Assembly (NCBI RefSeq): GCF_037042905.1
Contig: NC_087254.1
Location: 14,493,103 to 14,557,102 of the forward strand
Reading direction: 5' to 3'
DNA: 64,000 nt
Source of the DNA: Lytechinus pictus
Lineage: Eukaryota; Echinodermata; Echinoidea; Temnopleuroida; Toxopneustidae
Under the pieces are notes generated by a model that was given only the letters and a program-made list of their open reading frames with translations, was not told the DNA's origin and made no database searches. Positions 24,801 to 36,800 of this stretch are shown in pieces (position 1 is the first letter of the stretch; the number at the start of each line of letters is the position of its first letter). The position numbers were made by a program, and so were the translations under genes.

Positions 24801-27800
24801 ATTAATATAATACATACATAAAGAGTGAACAACAAATAACATTGAAATACAATAAAAAAAATAAAATAAAAAAAATGAAACAATGGGCTAACATAGGGGA
24901 AATGAACAAACAAACAAGCAAACTAGAAGTAATAATTACACTACTCAAAAAAAGTTAAGGACCACTTTTTAAAACGTACATAAAGATTTTATACAAGGTG
25001 TTTTATTTCTGGAAATACCTCAGTACAACTGTCCTAAATGTCCTTAAACACGCTGTAATCAATTTCACGCATGGGTGGTTTCAGTTGTTGCACAATGTCT
25101 CTCGCATCACTGCACATCCTGAAAAGTGGGCCCCGAGGGGTATCAGCTACCGACATGAAGTGGTAAAAACGAATGTCTGAGTGTCTTTCAGGCAGTTCAG
25201 TAACGAGTGTGACCACCTCCTGCAGCAATAACGGCTTCACAGCGCTGTCTCATGGAGCTGATGAGGCGATTGATGTCTCTGACGTCCAGTGCATCCCATG
25301 CAGCCTCCAGAGCCACACCCAGCTGCTGCAGTCCAAGTGGATGGGCTTCGAGCTGCTCGAGACTCCTCCCCATCATGTCCCAGACGTGCTCTATCGGGTT
25401 TAAGTCCGGGGACCTCGCTGGCCACTCCATACGCTCAATCCCCTGGCCCTCAAGGAACTCGGTCACCACCCTAGCTCGGTGGGCACGGGCATTGTCATCC
25501 ATGAAAATGATGTTTTGTCCCACATTTTCTGCAAATGGCACCACTATAGGTTCAAGGACCTCATCCCTGTACCTCACTCCTGTCATTGCTCCCCCTGGGA
25601 CCACGTAGAGACGAGTACGGTTGGCGTAGGTGATGCCTCCCCACACCATGACGCTGCCTCCCCCATAACGGTCATGTTCTGCAATACAGGGGTCTGCAAA
25701 TCTCTCTCCTGGTCGCCTCCAGACTCTCGAACGTCCATCATTGTGGTCAAGGGAAAATCTGCTCTCATCTGTGAACAGAACTCTACGCCATTGCTGTCTG
25801 GTCCATCTGACATGCTCCCGGGCCCAGTTGAGACGAATTCTTCTGTGAGCAGGGGTGAGTGGGACACACTGAGCTGGCCGTCTGGCATGCATATTGGCTC
25901 TGTGAAGTCGGTTACGGATTGTTTGAGTGGAAACAATCACTCCAGTTGCTGCAGCGAAGTCATTGTTGAGGCGGCGTGCACTGTGAAAGCGGTTGCGGAG
26001 GCTGAGATTCCTCAAGTAGCGATCATCTCTAGGGGTTGTCGAAACTGGTCGGCCACTGCGGGGTCTCTCGGAGTATAGCCCTGTCTCTCGGTGTCTTTGA
26101 TTTGCTCTGCTAATGACACTGTGTGACACGCCCATCATTCTGGCTACTCTTCGCTGACTGAGGCCAGCTTCCAGCATCCCTAGGGCTCTGGCTACATCTG
26201 TTTCACTTAGGTGGTGTCTTGGCATTGCTGTTGTAGGCAAGTTGTTGATTGTACAGACTAAAGACGGAAAATGCTTTGGAAGACACTTGTCTTATGGCCC
26301 ACTGCAATGATGCCAGAGACATCATGAAAGAACTGCATGTGTGAAATTGATGTCATTGTGTTTGATGGCATTCTGGACAGCTGTATCTTGGCATTGCTAT
26401 TGTCAGCAAGTTGTTGATTGTAGAGACTAAAGACAGAAAATGCTTTGGAAGCCACTTTTGTACGGGCACATTGCAATGATGCAAGAGACATGAAAGAACT
26501 GCATGTGTGAAATTGATTTCATTGTGTTTGATGGCATCCTGGACAGCTGGATAGCAATGCCAAGACACCACCTAAGTGAAACAGATGTAGCCAGAGCCCT
26601 AGGGATGCTGGAAGCTGGCCTCAGTCAGCGAAGAGTAGCCAGAATGATGGGCGTGTCACACAGTGTCATTAGCAGAGCAAATCAAAGACACCGAGTGACA
26701 GGGCTATACTCCGAGAGACCCCGCAGTGGCCGACCAGTTTCGACAACCCCTAGAGATGATCGCTACTTGACGAATCTCAGCCTCCGCAACCGCTTTCACA
26801 GTGCACGCCGCCTCAACAATGACTTCGCTGCAGCAACTGGAGTGATTGTTTCCACTCAAACAATCCGTAACCGACTTCACAGAGCCAATATGCATGCCAG
26901 ACGGCCAGCTCAGTGTGTCCCACTCACCCCTGCTCACAGAAGAATTCGTCTCAACTGGGCCCGGGAGCATGTCAGATGGACCAGACAGCAATGGCGTAGA
27001 GTTCTGTTCACAGATGAGAGCAGATTTTCCCTTGACCACAATGATGGACGTTCGAGAGTCTGGAGGCGACCAGGAGAGAGATTTGCAGACCCCTGTATTG
27101 CAGAACATGACCGTTATGGGGGAGGCAGCGTCATGGTGTGGGGAGGCATCACCTACGCCAACCGTACTCGTCTCTACGTGGTCCCAGGGGGAGCAATGAC
27201 AGGAGTGAGGTACAGGGATGAGGTCCTTGAACCTATAGTGGTGCCATTTGCAGAAAATGTGGGACAAAACATCATTTTCATGGATGACAATGTCCGTGCC
27301 CACCGAGCTAGGGTGGTGACCGAGTTCCTTGAGGGCCAGGGGATTGAGCGTATGGAGTGGCCAGCGAGGTCCCCGGACTTAAACCCGATAGAGCACGTCT
27401 GGGACATGATGGGGAGGAGTCTCGAGCAGCTCGAAGCCCATCCACTTGGACTGCAGCAGCTGGGTGTGGCTCTGGAGGCTGCATGGGATGCACTGGACGT
27501 CAGAGACATCAATCGCCTCATCAGCTCCATGAGACAGCGCTGTGAAGCCGTTATTGCTGCAGGAGGTGGTCACACTCGTTACTGAACTGCCTGAAAGACA
27601 CTCAGACATTCGTTTTTACCACTTCATGTCGGTAGCTGATACCCCTCGGGGCCCACTTTTCAGGATGTGCAGTGATGCGAGAGACATTGTGCAACAACTG
27701 AAACCACCCATGCGTGAAATTGATTACAGCGTGTTTAAGGACATTTAGGACAGTTGTACTGAGGTATTTCCAGAAATAAAACACCTTGTATAAAATCTTT

Positions 27801-30800
27801 ATGTACGTTTTAAAAAGTGGTCCTTAACTTTTTTTGAGTAGTGTATAAATCATAGTGACCTACAGTGTGCTATTGGCAGGAGTTTTTATACTGAGCAAAA
27901 AATTCAACTTTCAAGAGTTTTTAAAACTTATTTAGGGTTTTACTTTGTTTAATATCATTATTTAAATCATTCCACAGCTTAATTCCTCTACAACGTAGAG
28001 AATTTTGGGTAATTTTAGTTTTTGGAAGATATTGGTGAAGATCTGCTGAATGCTGCGTAAAGTATGAATGGAAAGAGGCATTTGTGTTGAAGAGATTATT
28101 AAAAATATTTGGCAAGAGATTTGAATGGTAATTGTACATAAATATATAAGTATACATAAGAGCCAAGTCACAAATTTTCAATATTTTACAATCAAGAAAT
28201 AACTTATTTGTGTGACTATTGAAATGTGCATTACAAACTGTTCTGATTAACCTTTTTTTGAATAAGAAATAATATATGTAAATGTGAATGAGACTACCCT
28301 GCTTATATGACAGAGGCATGGGTGAAACGTTGACTGTATAGATAAATTAATGAATAAATGTATGTAATCAACACACAAAAAGAATAAAAAACATTTGGTT
28401 TGCTTGAGTTTCAAATGAAAGATACACAACATGACAGTTTGAAAAAAAAAAGAGAAAAAGAAATACACTGCTTTCTTAACATCTTCTTGGCTAAACAGGA
28501 ATATACTCACTGTCAAATTATGGAGCCCCTTGATTCCACTTAAATCTGCTATCTTGTTGTTTGATACATCAATCTCTTGTAGCTGCAATGACAAAGACAG
28601 AAAAGAATGTCACTAAGGACTAAAGTTGCTCTTATACATGTATATGATCTGTATACTAGAATTTGAATTTTGGAACACTGAAAAACACAGAAGTTGCTTT
28701 AAGAAAACTAAAGATGACTCTATTTTGAATGCCTCATCACATTCAACCCAATCAGGGAAACCATATCAATTCTCGCTACCCCAAATAGCGATTTCGCCGA
28801 GATCCGGGAAAATCCCTGTAACGTGCATTGCATTATGGGATAGCTTTTTCGGTATTACAACTTCCTGTTCGGAAGTCCAACGCACTGTTTTGCCATTTAG
28901 ATCAACAGTGCCGTCATGCACAACAACACAACGTAGCTTTCGCTCGGAAAGTTCGTGATCACAACCCTCTCTTTCACTAACAGTTTTACAGCCTTTTCTG
29001 CTAAAGTCACTAATTCTGCCTGATGCTTTCCATTGCACGGTATTCATCAGTCAGTTAAGATTTTTTTAAGTTCCGAAACTGATTTTTATCCATTTTGTGG
29101 TCGACGAAAAATTGAACGAAATGAATGCTGAATATATTTAGTGTCTAGTTGAATACGATCGTGATGTCAGGCCGGTCGCTAAATGCAAAATTTTAAGATA
29201 TTCATTATTTGTTTGATTTTTTTATAACCAAATAAAAACATGAATAAAAATTATTCTCACGTGAAATATATTTTTTAATTTTATTTATAATTCAAATGGA
29301 ATCAAAACTGACCAAATGTAATAAAAAGTATTATACTCTGTACATATTACGCTGATTGGCATCGATTTCAGCGTGGTGGAAAACTCAGTATCGCGAACCT
29401 CGCGCGAGCATGACTCTAAACCGGAAGTGGTGATGACGACCCGACGGAGTGAAAATTATCTCGTCTCGCGCATTATGAGATTTTTGTTCCTATTTGGGGT
29501 AGCGAGAATTAATCACATCAAATCAAATAAAACGTCACATCTCATGAATCTGTCCCAGACACCATTTAGGTTACCAAACATTGTGTATATATGTATGTGG
29601 AGTAGCACTTTTGGAACAGTTAAAAATTATTTACACTATTTTTTGTACTGCATGTCTGACCACAATTTTTTTCCCTACAAAATTCCAGCCTACAATATTT
29701 CCTTTCCACAGATTAAAGCTGTTTTGAAGTCTTGGAATTAGGCTACAAGACTTGTATTTTGTTCAAAGTCTTGATTTTTTATCAAAAATGAAGAAATTCT
29801 TCAAATTAAGTTCTTGCCTTTATTGTTTTTCAAACCCATAACCTTGCCATTGTAAGTGCAATGATTATCCCATTTCGCCACGCTGATCAGCTGCACTCAT
29901 CGTTGCCAATTACTTTATAGCTTTATGACTTGTGTTCATGATGTGGAATCTTTGACTACATAAACCCTGCCCTGACGTCGAGCAGAGAAGTTTGTAGGAA
30001 AAAAATTTGCTGCCTGGCCAGGACTGTTCATGACACGGACCATGTTAAGTGTGGACAGCACCTTTGGAATAATTCCCCCCCAAAATAGTAATACTTGCTT
30101 ATATAGCGCTTAACAGTTATGCAGTTATGCAGCATAATTACCCTGGCTTTAGCAGAGCAGCCGTTACACACTCTGCGTTTCAAAGAATAAATTCCTACCA
30201 GGTACCCTTTCACCTCACCTTGGTTGAATGCAGCACAATATGGGTAATTTCTTGCTGAAGGAAAGCACACTATGGTTTGGGATTGAACCCATGTTCCTCA
30301 GATTGAAAGACAAGAGTCATAACCACTAGACCACAATGCATCGACGCCCCCACTCAAATACAATTCATGTCCATTATTTTCTATATAATCTTTGTCACGT
30401 GGGGCCTGTTCGTGAACCGGGCCATGGTCAGTACGTCAGGCATTCACAGTGATCAAGACGTACTTACTTTGCGACATCTCTTGAGATCTGTAACCGCTCT
30501 TAAACAGTTGTGTGTTGCACGGAGCTCTTCTAATGACGACAGTGCATTCAAGGCCTGGAGAATACAAAAGGAAGCACAAGATTATAATGTGTGTGTGTGC
30601 GCATGTAAAGGGGGGGATATTTGTCTGCAATTATCATTATTATTGTTACATCATTTGTATGTACATTACACTCAGTATGAATTATATGTTACACAGTGCT
30701 ATAGCAAAGGTGTCCCATTAACAAGCTGTGTTTCACTGAACTTCCAAACCTATAATGTTGAGTTCTCTTATGTTATGCATTATACCATTTATTGTATTGT

Positions 30801-33800
30801 GTTTGATCCAATTTGAATAAACTATAATAGCATCATGTAAACCAAACGTATTCTCACTATTTTGCGATGATGTTGAAAATGAAACACCCACTGAAGAAAA
30901 TTTACTATTCTGTGACGTCATTTATGGAATAGTGCACTATTTTATCATTGATGTCACTGATCATGTAATCTCTGGTGCACCGGTCAGCGAGGCGACTCTA
31001 ACGGGCAAGTCCCATGAAGGGATGGCACAGGCACAAATCTGCGTTCCGCTCATCAACATCAACATTAACATGGAATCAAACACACATCTGCACAAGCAAA
31101 CACATAACAAAGAAACAAACAATCATGCATGGGTATTTCAAACCATGTTATCTCGCAGATCTCCATGTTAATGTTGATGTTAAGGTGCATGAAAACAAAA
31201 GAAACCGCTGAGAAACACACTCATCACCACGGAAAAAAGAACGGTGACTTTCAATATTGTGTCATTTTGCAACTTTTGAATTTTGACCTTGCCCCACATT
31301 TCAAGGCACTGCACCTCCATGTGAACCATAATCATATCATGTAGGGTATCATTTTAAAGAAAATTAGATGATATATTCATTGGTATCAATCACACATTAA
31401 TATTCACTAAAAGTCAGATTTCCAAACTTTTTTTGAGAGGTTTATATGCTTCGCCCCTTGGGAAAAACAGTAATGCCTGTCCAACCTCGGACAAAATAAT
31501 AATTCCCGCTATACTTACTCAAAGCATGGTATATTTGTATATTATTCTATACATACCTGACTGACCACTTAAGTCTGTTATTCCCAAGAAGTTTATTTGT
31601 GAAATATTTAAAGAAAAACATGATTTATGCATATCATTTGCATAAATTATCATGACTAAATTAAAAAAAAACTTTTGTGAATTTTTTTTACCACAGTTTA
31701 TCTCTTTGTGCAATTTCTGAGGAGCGTGGACATTTTCGCGGCAATCTGAGGGGGGTAAGGGGTTCAGTAAGGGTTAAACTTAGGCCATGGTCTAACTCAG
31801 CATTATGGGAAGCTAACAATTTTATAATTGCATTTACATTAAATGTATTCTATTTTTATCATGTTCTTTCCTCAAGTTTTAATGATGAAGAGAACTCTAT
31901 GAGAAATTGTTCCCAGTCAGTTAAGGATTATATGAATGTCATTTGAGCTGATAAATTAATTTTGTTCTATTACAGATACATGTACCTGTCACAATTGGCT
32001 TTGATAATTAAACCAGAGTCTAAATCAAACCTGAGTTCAGGATACGGGCCCATGTCAAACAGTTTCCACTGAGTTTACTTACCGCTAAACTGTCAAGCTT
32101 GTTTGAGCTGATATCAAGATAGGTGAGTTGTGAACAGGCTGCCAACTCCCTGGCTTCGATCTTTCCCAAATAATTGCTATCTATTCTCAAGACTTTCAAC
32201 TTCCTTGACAATGCAAGTCCTTTACCTAAATGGTGAAAGAAAAATCAATTCATCACATCAGGGGGTGTTCCACAAAGACTTAAGTATGACTTTAGAGTTG
32301 CACTTAAATACCAATGCATGTATATGTAAATGCACACTCTTATTGATTAATACGCAGTAGTGCAAGTCCTGTTGGCATGATTTGATCAATGCGGCATGCT
32401 TTTCATAACGAACACAACTAGGCATTTAGTGTGACTCCAAGTCATACTTAAATCTTTGTGAAACACCCCTAGTACATTTGCGTACCTGCCAACATTTAGA
32501 AACACAAAATCTGGACAACCAATGGCCTGGGATCCAGGGGGTTATTATGATATATTATGATATATTTCCTTTAATACTACAAAACACATGAGGCATATCA
32601 TTGAAATATAAACGAAGGTATTGAAAATTCTTACCTATTGTTCTAATTTTGTTGTGCTGGAGTTGCAGTGAACATAGCTCTTGTAACCTGTGAAGGGAAG
32701 AAGAAATGATCACAGGTCCTAAGTTTCATAATCTTGTAGCATGCATGCTTTTCGAAAACAGCATTAATCCTGATTTAAAAAGTTCAGCAAACAAAAAAGT
32801 CTGATGCGATAGCGTTGTGTGTTAGCGTGCCTCATCACTGTATTCAGTGCAGGTGTGAACGCAGTTTGAAAAACATTCTGTCCATCGGAAAGGACACAAA
32901 TGTTGGTCCCGTGTATAGGAGAGTCACAACCTATGCACGTTAAAACCAATACACTATTCGTCAAAGAGTAGGGTGTTCACCCGGTGTATTGCACCTGTCG
33001 GTCCCAGCAAAATTCAGGTCAAGTACCCGATGCGTTTATGCCCAGGAGGGCCCTGCGTCGTATACATCCAGATCCAGAACATGATTAATAATTTTTTGGT
33101 TGCATGCACTGGATATCCATTCCAGTTGCCCTAATTTCAGAAATTCTCCTCTTCCTCTGCTGTTCCTTCTCTTTAAAGAGGTTTGATGTCATGGTTTTTC
33201 CATATTTCTTTGTCCTGTGTAATCTAACAACATTCATTTATCTTTCTGCCCGTCGTCTCCTCAATATTTCCAAGTGAGCTCTTCCATTTTTTTGACCTCT
33301 TCCTCTCCTGTCTTCAATTTTTCCCTCCATGATTTTCTTTTGTAAAGATTCTTGTCTTCCATAATATGAGGACTTGTGTTTCTCTATTGATATTAATAAT
33401 TCTTTTCGTGTAAGATTCATGAGTTTATGAACATCATTGTTAGTTTTCCTCTCTTTCAGCACATTCTACGATAATCTCAGAAATAAGCACATAAAAAATT
33501 CAATAAAAAATACAGATCATGGTAAAATGACCACAGCCAACTAGCCATAATGATTAACCTCTGTGAACACATTGATTCTTTTTAACAAAGTCTGCATGCC
33601 TTACCTTTCAATGTTAGCAATGGCACTTATCCTATTATCATACAGCTTCAGATCCCTCAGATCCTGAAGGAAATAAATAAAAAAAAAAACTATTTATTTC
33701 TTAAGCAAAAAAAAAAATCTGTTTGCCATAATGGAGGTAAAAAAAAAATTGGTCGGTCAGTCAGGTTTCTTTCCCTTCCCATGCAATTTGCCATAAAAAA

Positions 33801-36800
33801 AATTAAAATTAGGGTCAGTCTGCACATCTTTTTTTTTTTTTTTTTTTGTGACCACCCCCCTGATGTCGAGTTTTGATCTGGTCAGAGCAGCTACAAGAAA
33901 GGCCCCCCAAAAAATGTTTGTTTCTGTAAAACGACTGACCCATCTCAAACATGCCAACTTTGATAATTTTTTTTTCATATTTAACCCCCCCCCCCAAAAA
34001 AAAAAAAAAAAAAAAAAATTAGGGTCAGTCTGCACACTTTTTTTTTTTTGGGGGGGCCTTTCTTGTAGCTGCTCTGACCAGATCAAAACCCGACATCAGG
34101 GGGGTGGTCACAAAAATTTAAGTATGATTTAGAGTCGCATTTAAATGCCTTGTTGCGTGCGGTGTAAACGGTATAACCGCATTGGTCGGATCATAATTTG
34201 ATCAATAAGATTACGTGTTGCATATCATGTACGCGTAGGCATTTAAGTGCGACTCTAGTCATACTTAAATCTTTGTAAAACAGCCCCCAGTATTTTGTAG
34301 ATTACAATTTCAAATGCAGAGCGAGAAATGACAAAATAATTCATGAACTTTTTTCTAATACTAATCAAGACTTTGATTTATAGCAACTCTTTCGGAAGTC
34401 ACTTACCTTGTTATTGGCAAGATTCTCAATATTCCTGATGCAATTACAGGAGAGGTCCAGTACTCGGAGGTTTATGAACTGAAAGAAAGAAGGCAGGAAT
34501 CTCAACGATAATTCAAATTGCATCAACGAATGGAACAACCTCCCTTCAAATGTAGTCGAGAGCCCATCTATTAACAGCTTCAAATCCAATTTGTTGAAAC
34601 ATTGGAACTCCAGAAAAGAGAAATTTGACCCTCATGAAAGTTTTGCCTGTCCATGTTCAAATGCTGTACAGCGCCGTTAAAAGTGTTTGGAATTCTTCAT
34701 GAAAAGTCACCGAGAGGCAAATAAGTTATTAACTTTATATGCCTACATCCAAGGTATTATCCAAGGTATTAAATTGCTTTGTGTTTCATGCAGGTGACTC
34801 TGCCTAAGTGGAATCAAATCTCTTGGGACCACAGCACTTTGTTCTACTTTGGTGAAATCCGACTTATGGGGTGTTGCAAGAAACTTGCGATCAATTGAAA
34901 GTCTATTTTCATTCCCGAAATCAATCATAAGCCGTGCAATTGATTGCAAATTTGCGGTTGACTGCTAATCTACACCATGAAACAAGGAGTGTAATCTGAT
35001 TTGTTATAGGTAAAAGTGATCATTCAATTGTAAAATTGCAACAGAATATTTGCGATTGATTGCAAATATTTTCTTGCAACACCCCCTTAGAAGATGTTAA
35101 TTTGTCATGTTTTGCATATTCCGGTCTAAATAATCCTTCAACTTACACAATTATTTGACTTTAATATGGAAGGTTGACTTACAGAATCTGCTGTAGTTTT
35201 ATATGTTTTTGCAGCAATTGCACTATTAAAAATTAAACAAGAGATGAATACAAATTAACATTATCTCCCCTAATCTTTTCAAATATTACTATTCAAGCAT
35301 TTCTTTTGAATCTGAATTCTGATGAATTGGATCAAAAAATTGATCCTCTCAGTCATTTATACAAAAGTATAACTTTGTTCTCACTCCATTTGATCTCACT
35401 CCAATCAATCATGTATCTTCTATTAGAGTATAAAACAGATCATGAACTAGATAATACATATCTAACTTCCCATCTTTTTTTAAGGATTAACATACAAGCA
35501 CATCACCTATCATTAACCAATTTGCACACGTTCATATCAAGCAGTAGCTACCACATTTTACCATTCAAGCTAAGTTACTTACACATTTTACCATTCAAGC
35601 TAAGTTTCTTACCATGTCCAAGTTTTTTATGGTACCGATATTTGCTCCATGGAGATCAATGTCATACACCTTGGTCACTTCACTTTCCTGACACTTTTCC
35701 ATCTGTTTCAAGAAAAAAATAAAACAGTCCAGTTAGACAAAAATGCCACTATAGCCCAGTCAAACTTTCATCTATTCATATTGTATAATTCATTTAAAAT
35801 AATGACAGAGCTGGGGTCTAGTGGTTCTGACTATCGCCTTGTAATCCACAACCTTTGCATTTGAGCATATGAATATAAGAACAATCCAAGCTCATAGTAG
35901 TTCATTTCAAGTAAATAACAAACAAAAAAAATTTGTATATATTCAAAGAGGATTTTGGTCATTTTATATTCACTTCAGACACAGGTTGACTGGAATTCAG
36001 GAATAAATTGCACACAAGATGGGCTCATGTAAATCAAAGCAAAAATATCCAATGTTTACTTAAACTTGGTCAAATGATGGGCTCGGGTTGCCTTATAATA
36101 TACAGTGTGTCCCACAAAAAAGGAAACCTGCTTTCAGTATGGATTTCACAATGATTAAAACATGTTTTTACTATAAATTTGATACCTAGAGTGGAATCTC
36201 ATCTTGAGTTTGAGACCAACAGCTTAGCAAATCGTCCACGCATGGCAGATTACAGACAATAAATATTGAGGATATTAGACACGATTTGCGCAGAAACTCA
36301 CGTGTAAATCTGAACCCTTGAGAGAAACTTAACAAAGAATATGAAAGATATGTGAACGAGCCAATCGTTGAATAAGCATGGTCTTCGTTTCACAAACCAC
36401 TATTTTTTAATTTTTCTGCGCAACCTGATTTTGGCATTAAAACTTCCAACTGGTCTTGCTCATTAATGCGTGAAGTGTTCGTCTCATATTATTAGGAATT
36501 ATAATATAGAGGAATAATTTAATTGTATGATGATGTAAATGAATATCATAATTCATTTGCATTTAAAGAAAAAGACATGAGAATCCCAGTTTCTTTTTTC
36601 TAGGACGCGCTGTATATTGTTATCCTGGCTTTTTCCCCACCAAAAAGCATTTTCTCATTTCTTGTTGAACTCACTACATCTCTGGGGATGATTTTGCCAG
36701 TAGGTGTAGTTGTCCCCCCTCCGGCTGTGTCTACTTGATCCTCTGCACCTCCATTGACCCAGGCACCGACAGCCTCCTTGTTGGTGAATACTATCCCATT

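Larger units (their letters stand above)
24939..27843. mobile_element. Palindromic Tc1 element with two divergent transposase genes
   Basis: It begins CACTACTCAAAAAAAGTTAA and ends with the exact inverse, TTAACTTTTTTTGAGTAGTG. TA lies on both sides (24937-24938, 27844-27845), the standard Tc1/mariner duplication. The two arms, 24939-26229 and 26553-27843, are each exactly 1291 bases and nearly identical inverse copies. The spacer is 323 bases. Each arm holds a full transposase gene read outward. Only the outer, 3'-type termini are present; neither copy has its own inner terminus. So the unit probably moves, if at all, as one 2.9-kb element. It lies in intron 9 of the LRR gene. Confidence 0.92.

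Noticed and set aside
25252-26078. Long ORFs on the strand opposite the left-arm transposase (up to 199 codons), mirrored at 26704-27530
   Set aside because: They are antisense shadows of the transposase genes and have no domain of their own.
28766-29047. 93-codon minus-strand ORF starting near 29047
   Set aside because: It lies within a TIR element and runs through its terminal repeat; no domain recognised.
30367-30816. 149-codon plus-strand ORF
   Set aside because: It is antisense to LRR exon 8 (30468-30554) and continues into intron sequence.
33757-34132. ORFs of about 100 codons with poly-Lys and poly-Phe
   Set aside because: They cross A, T and C runs inside foldback elements on both strands.
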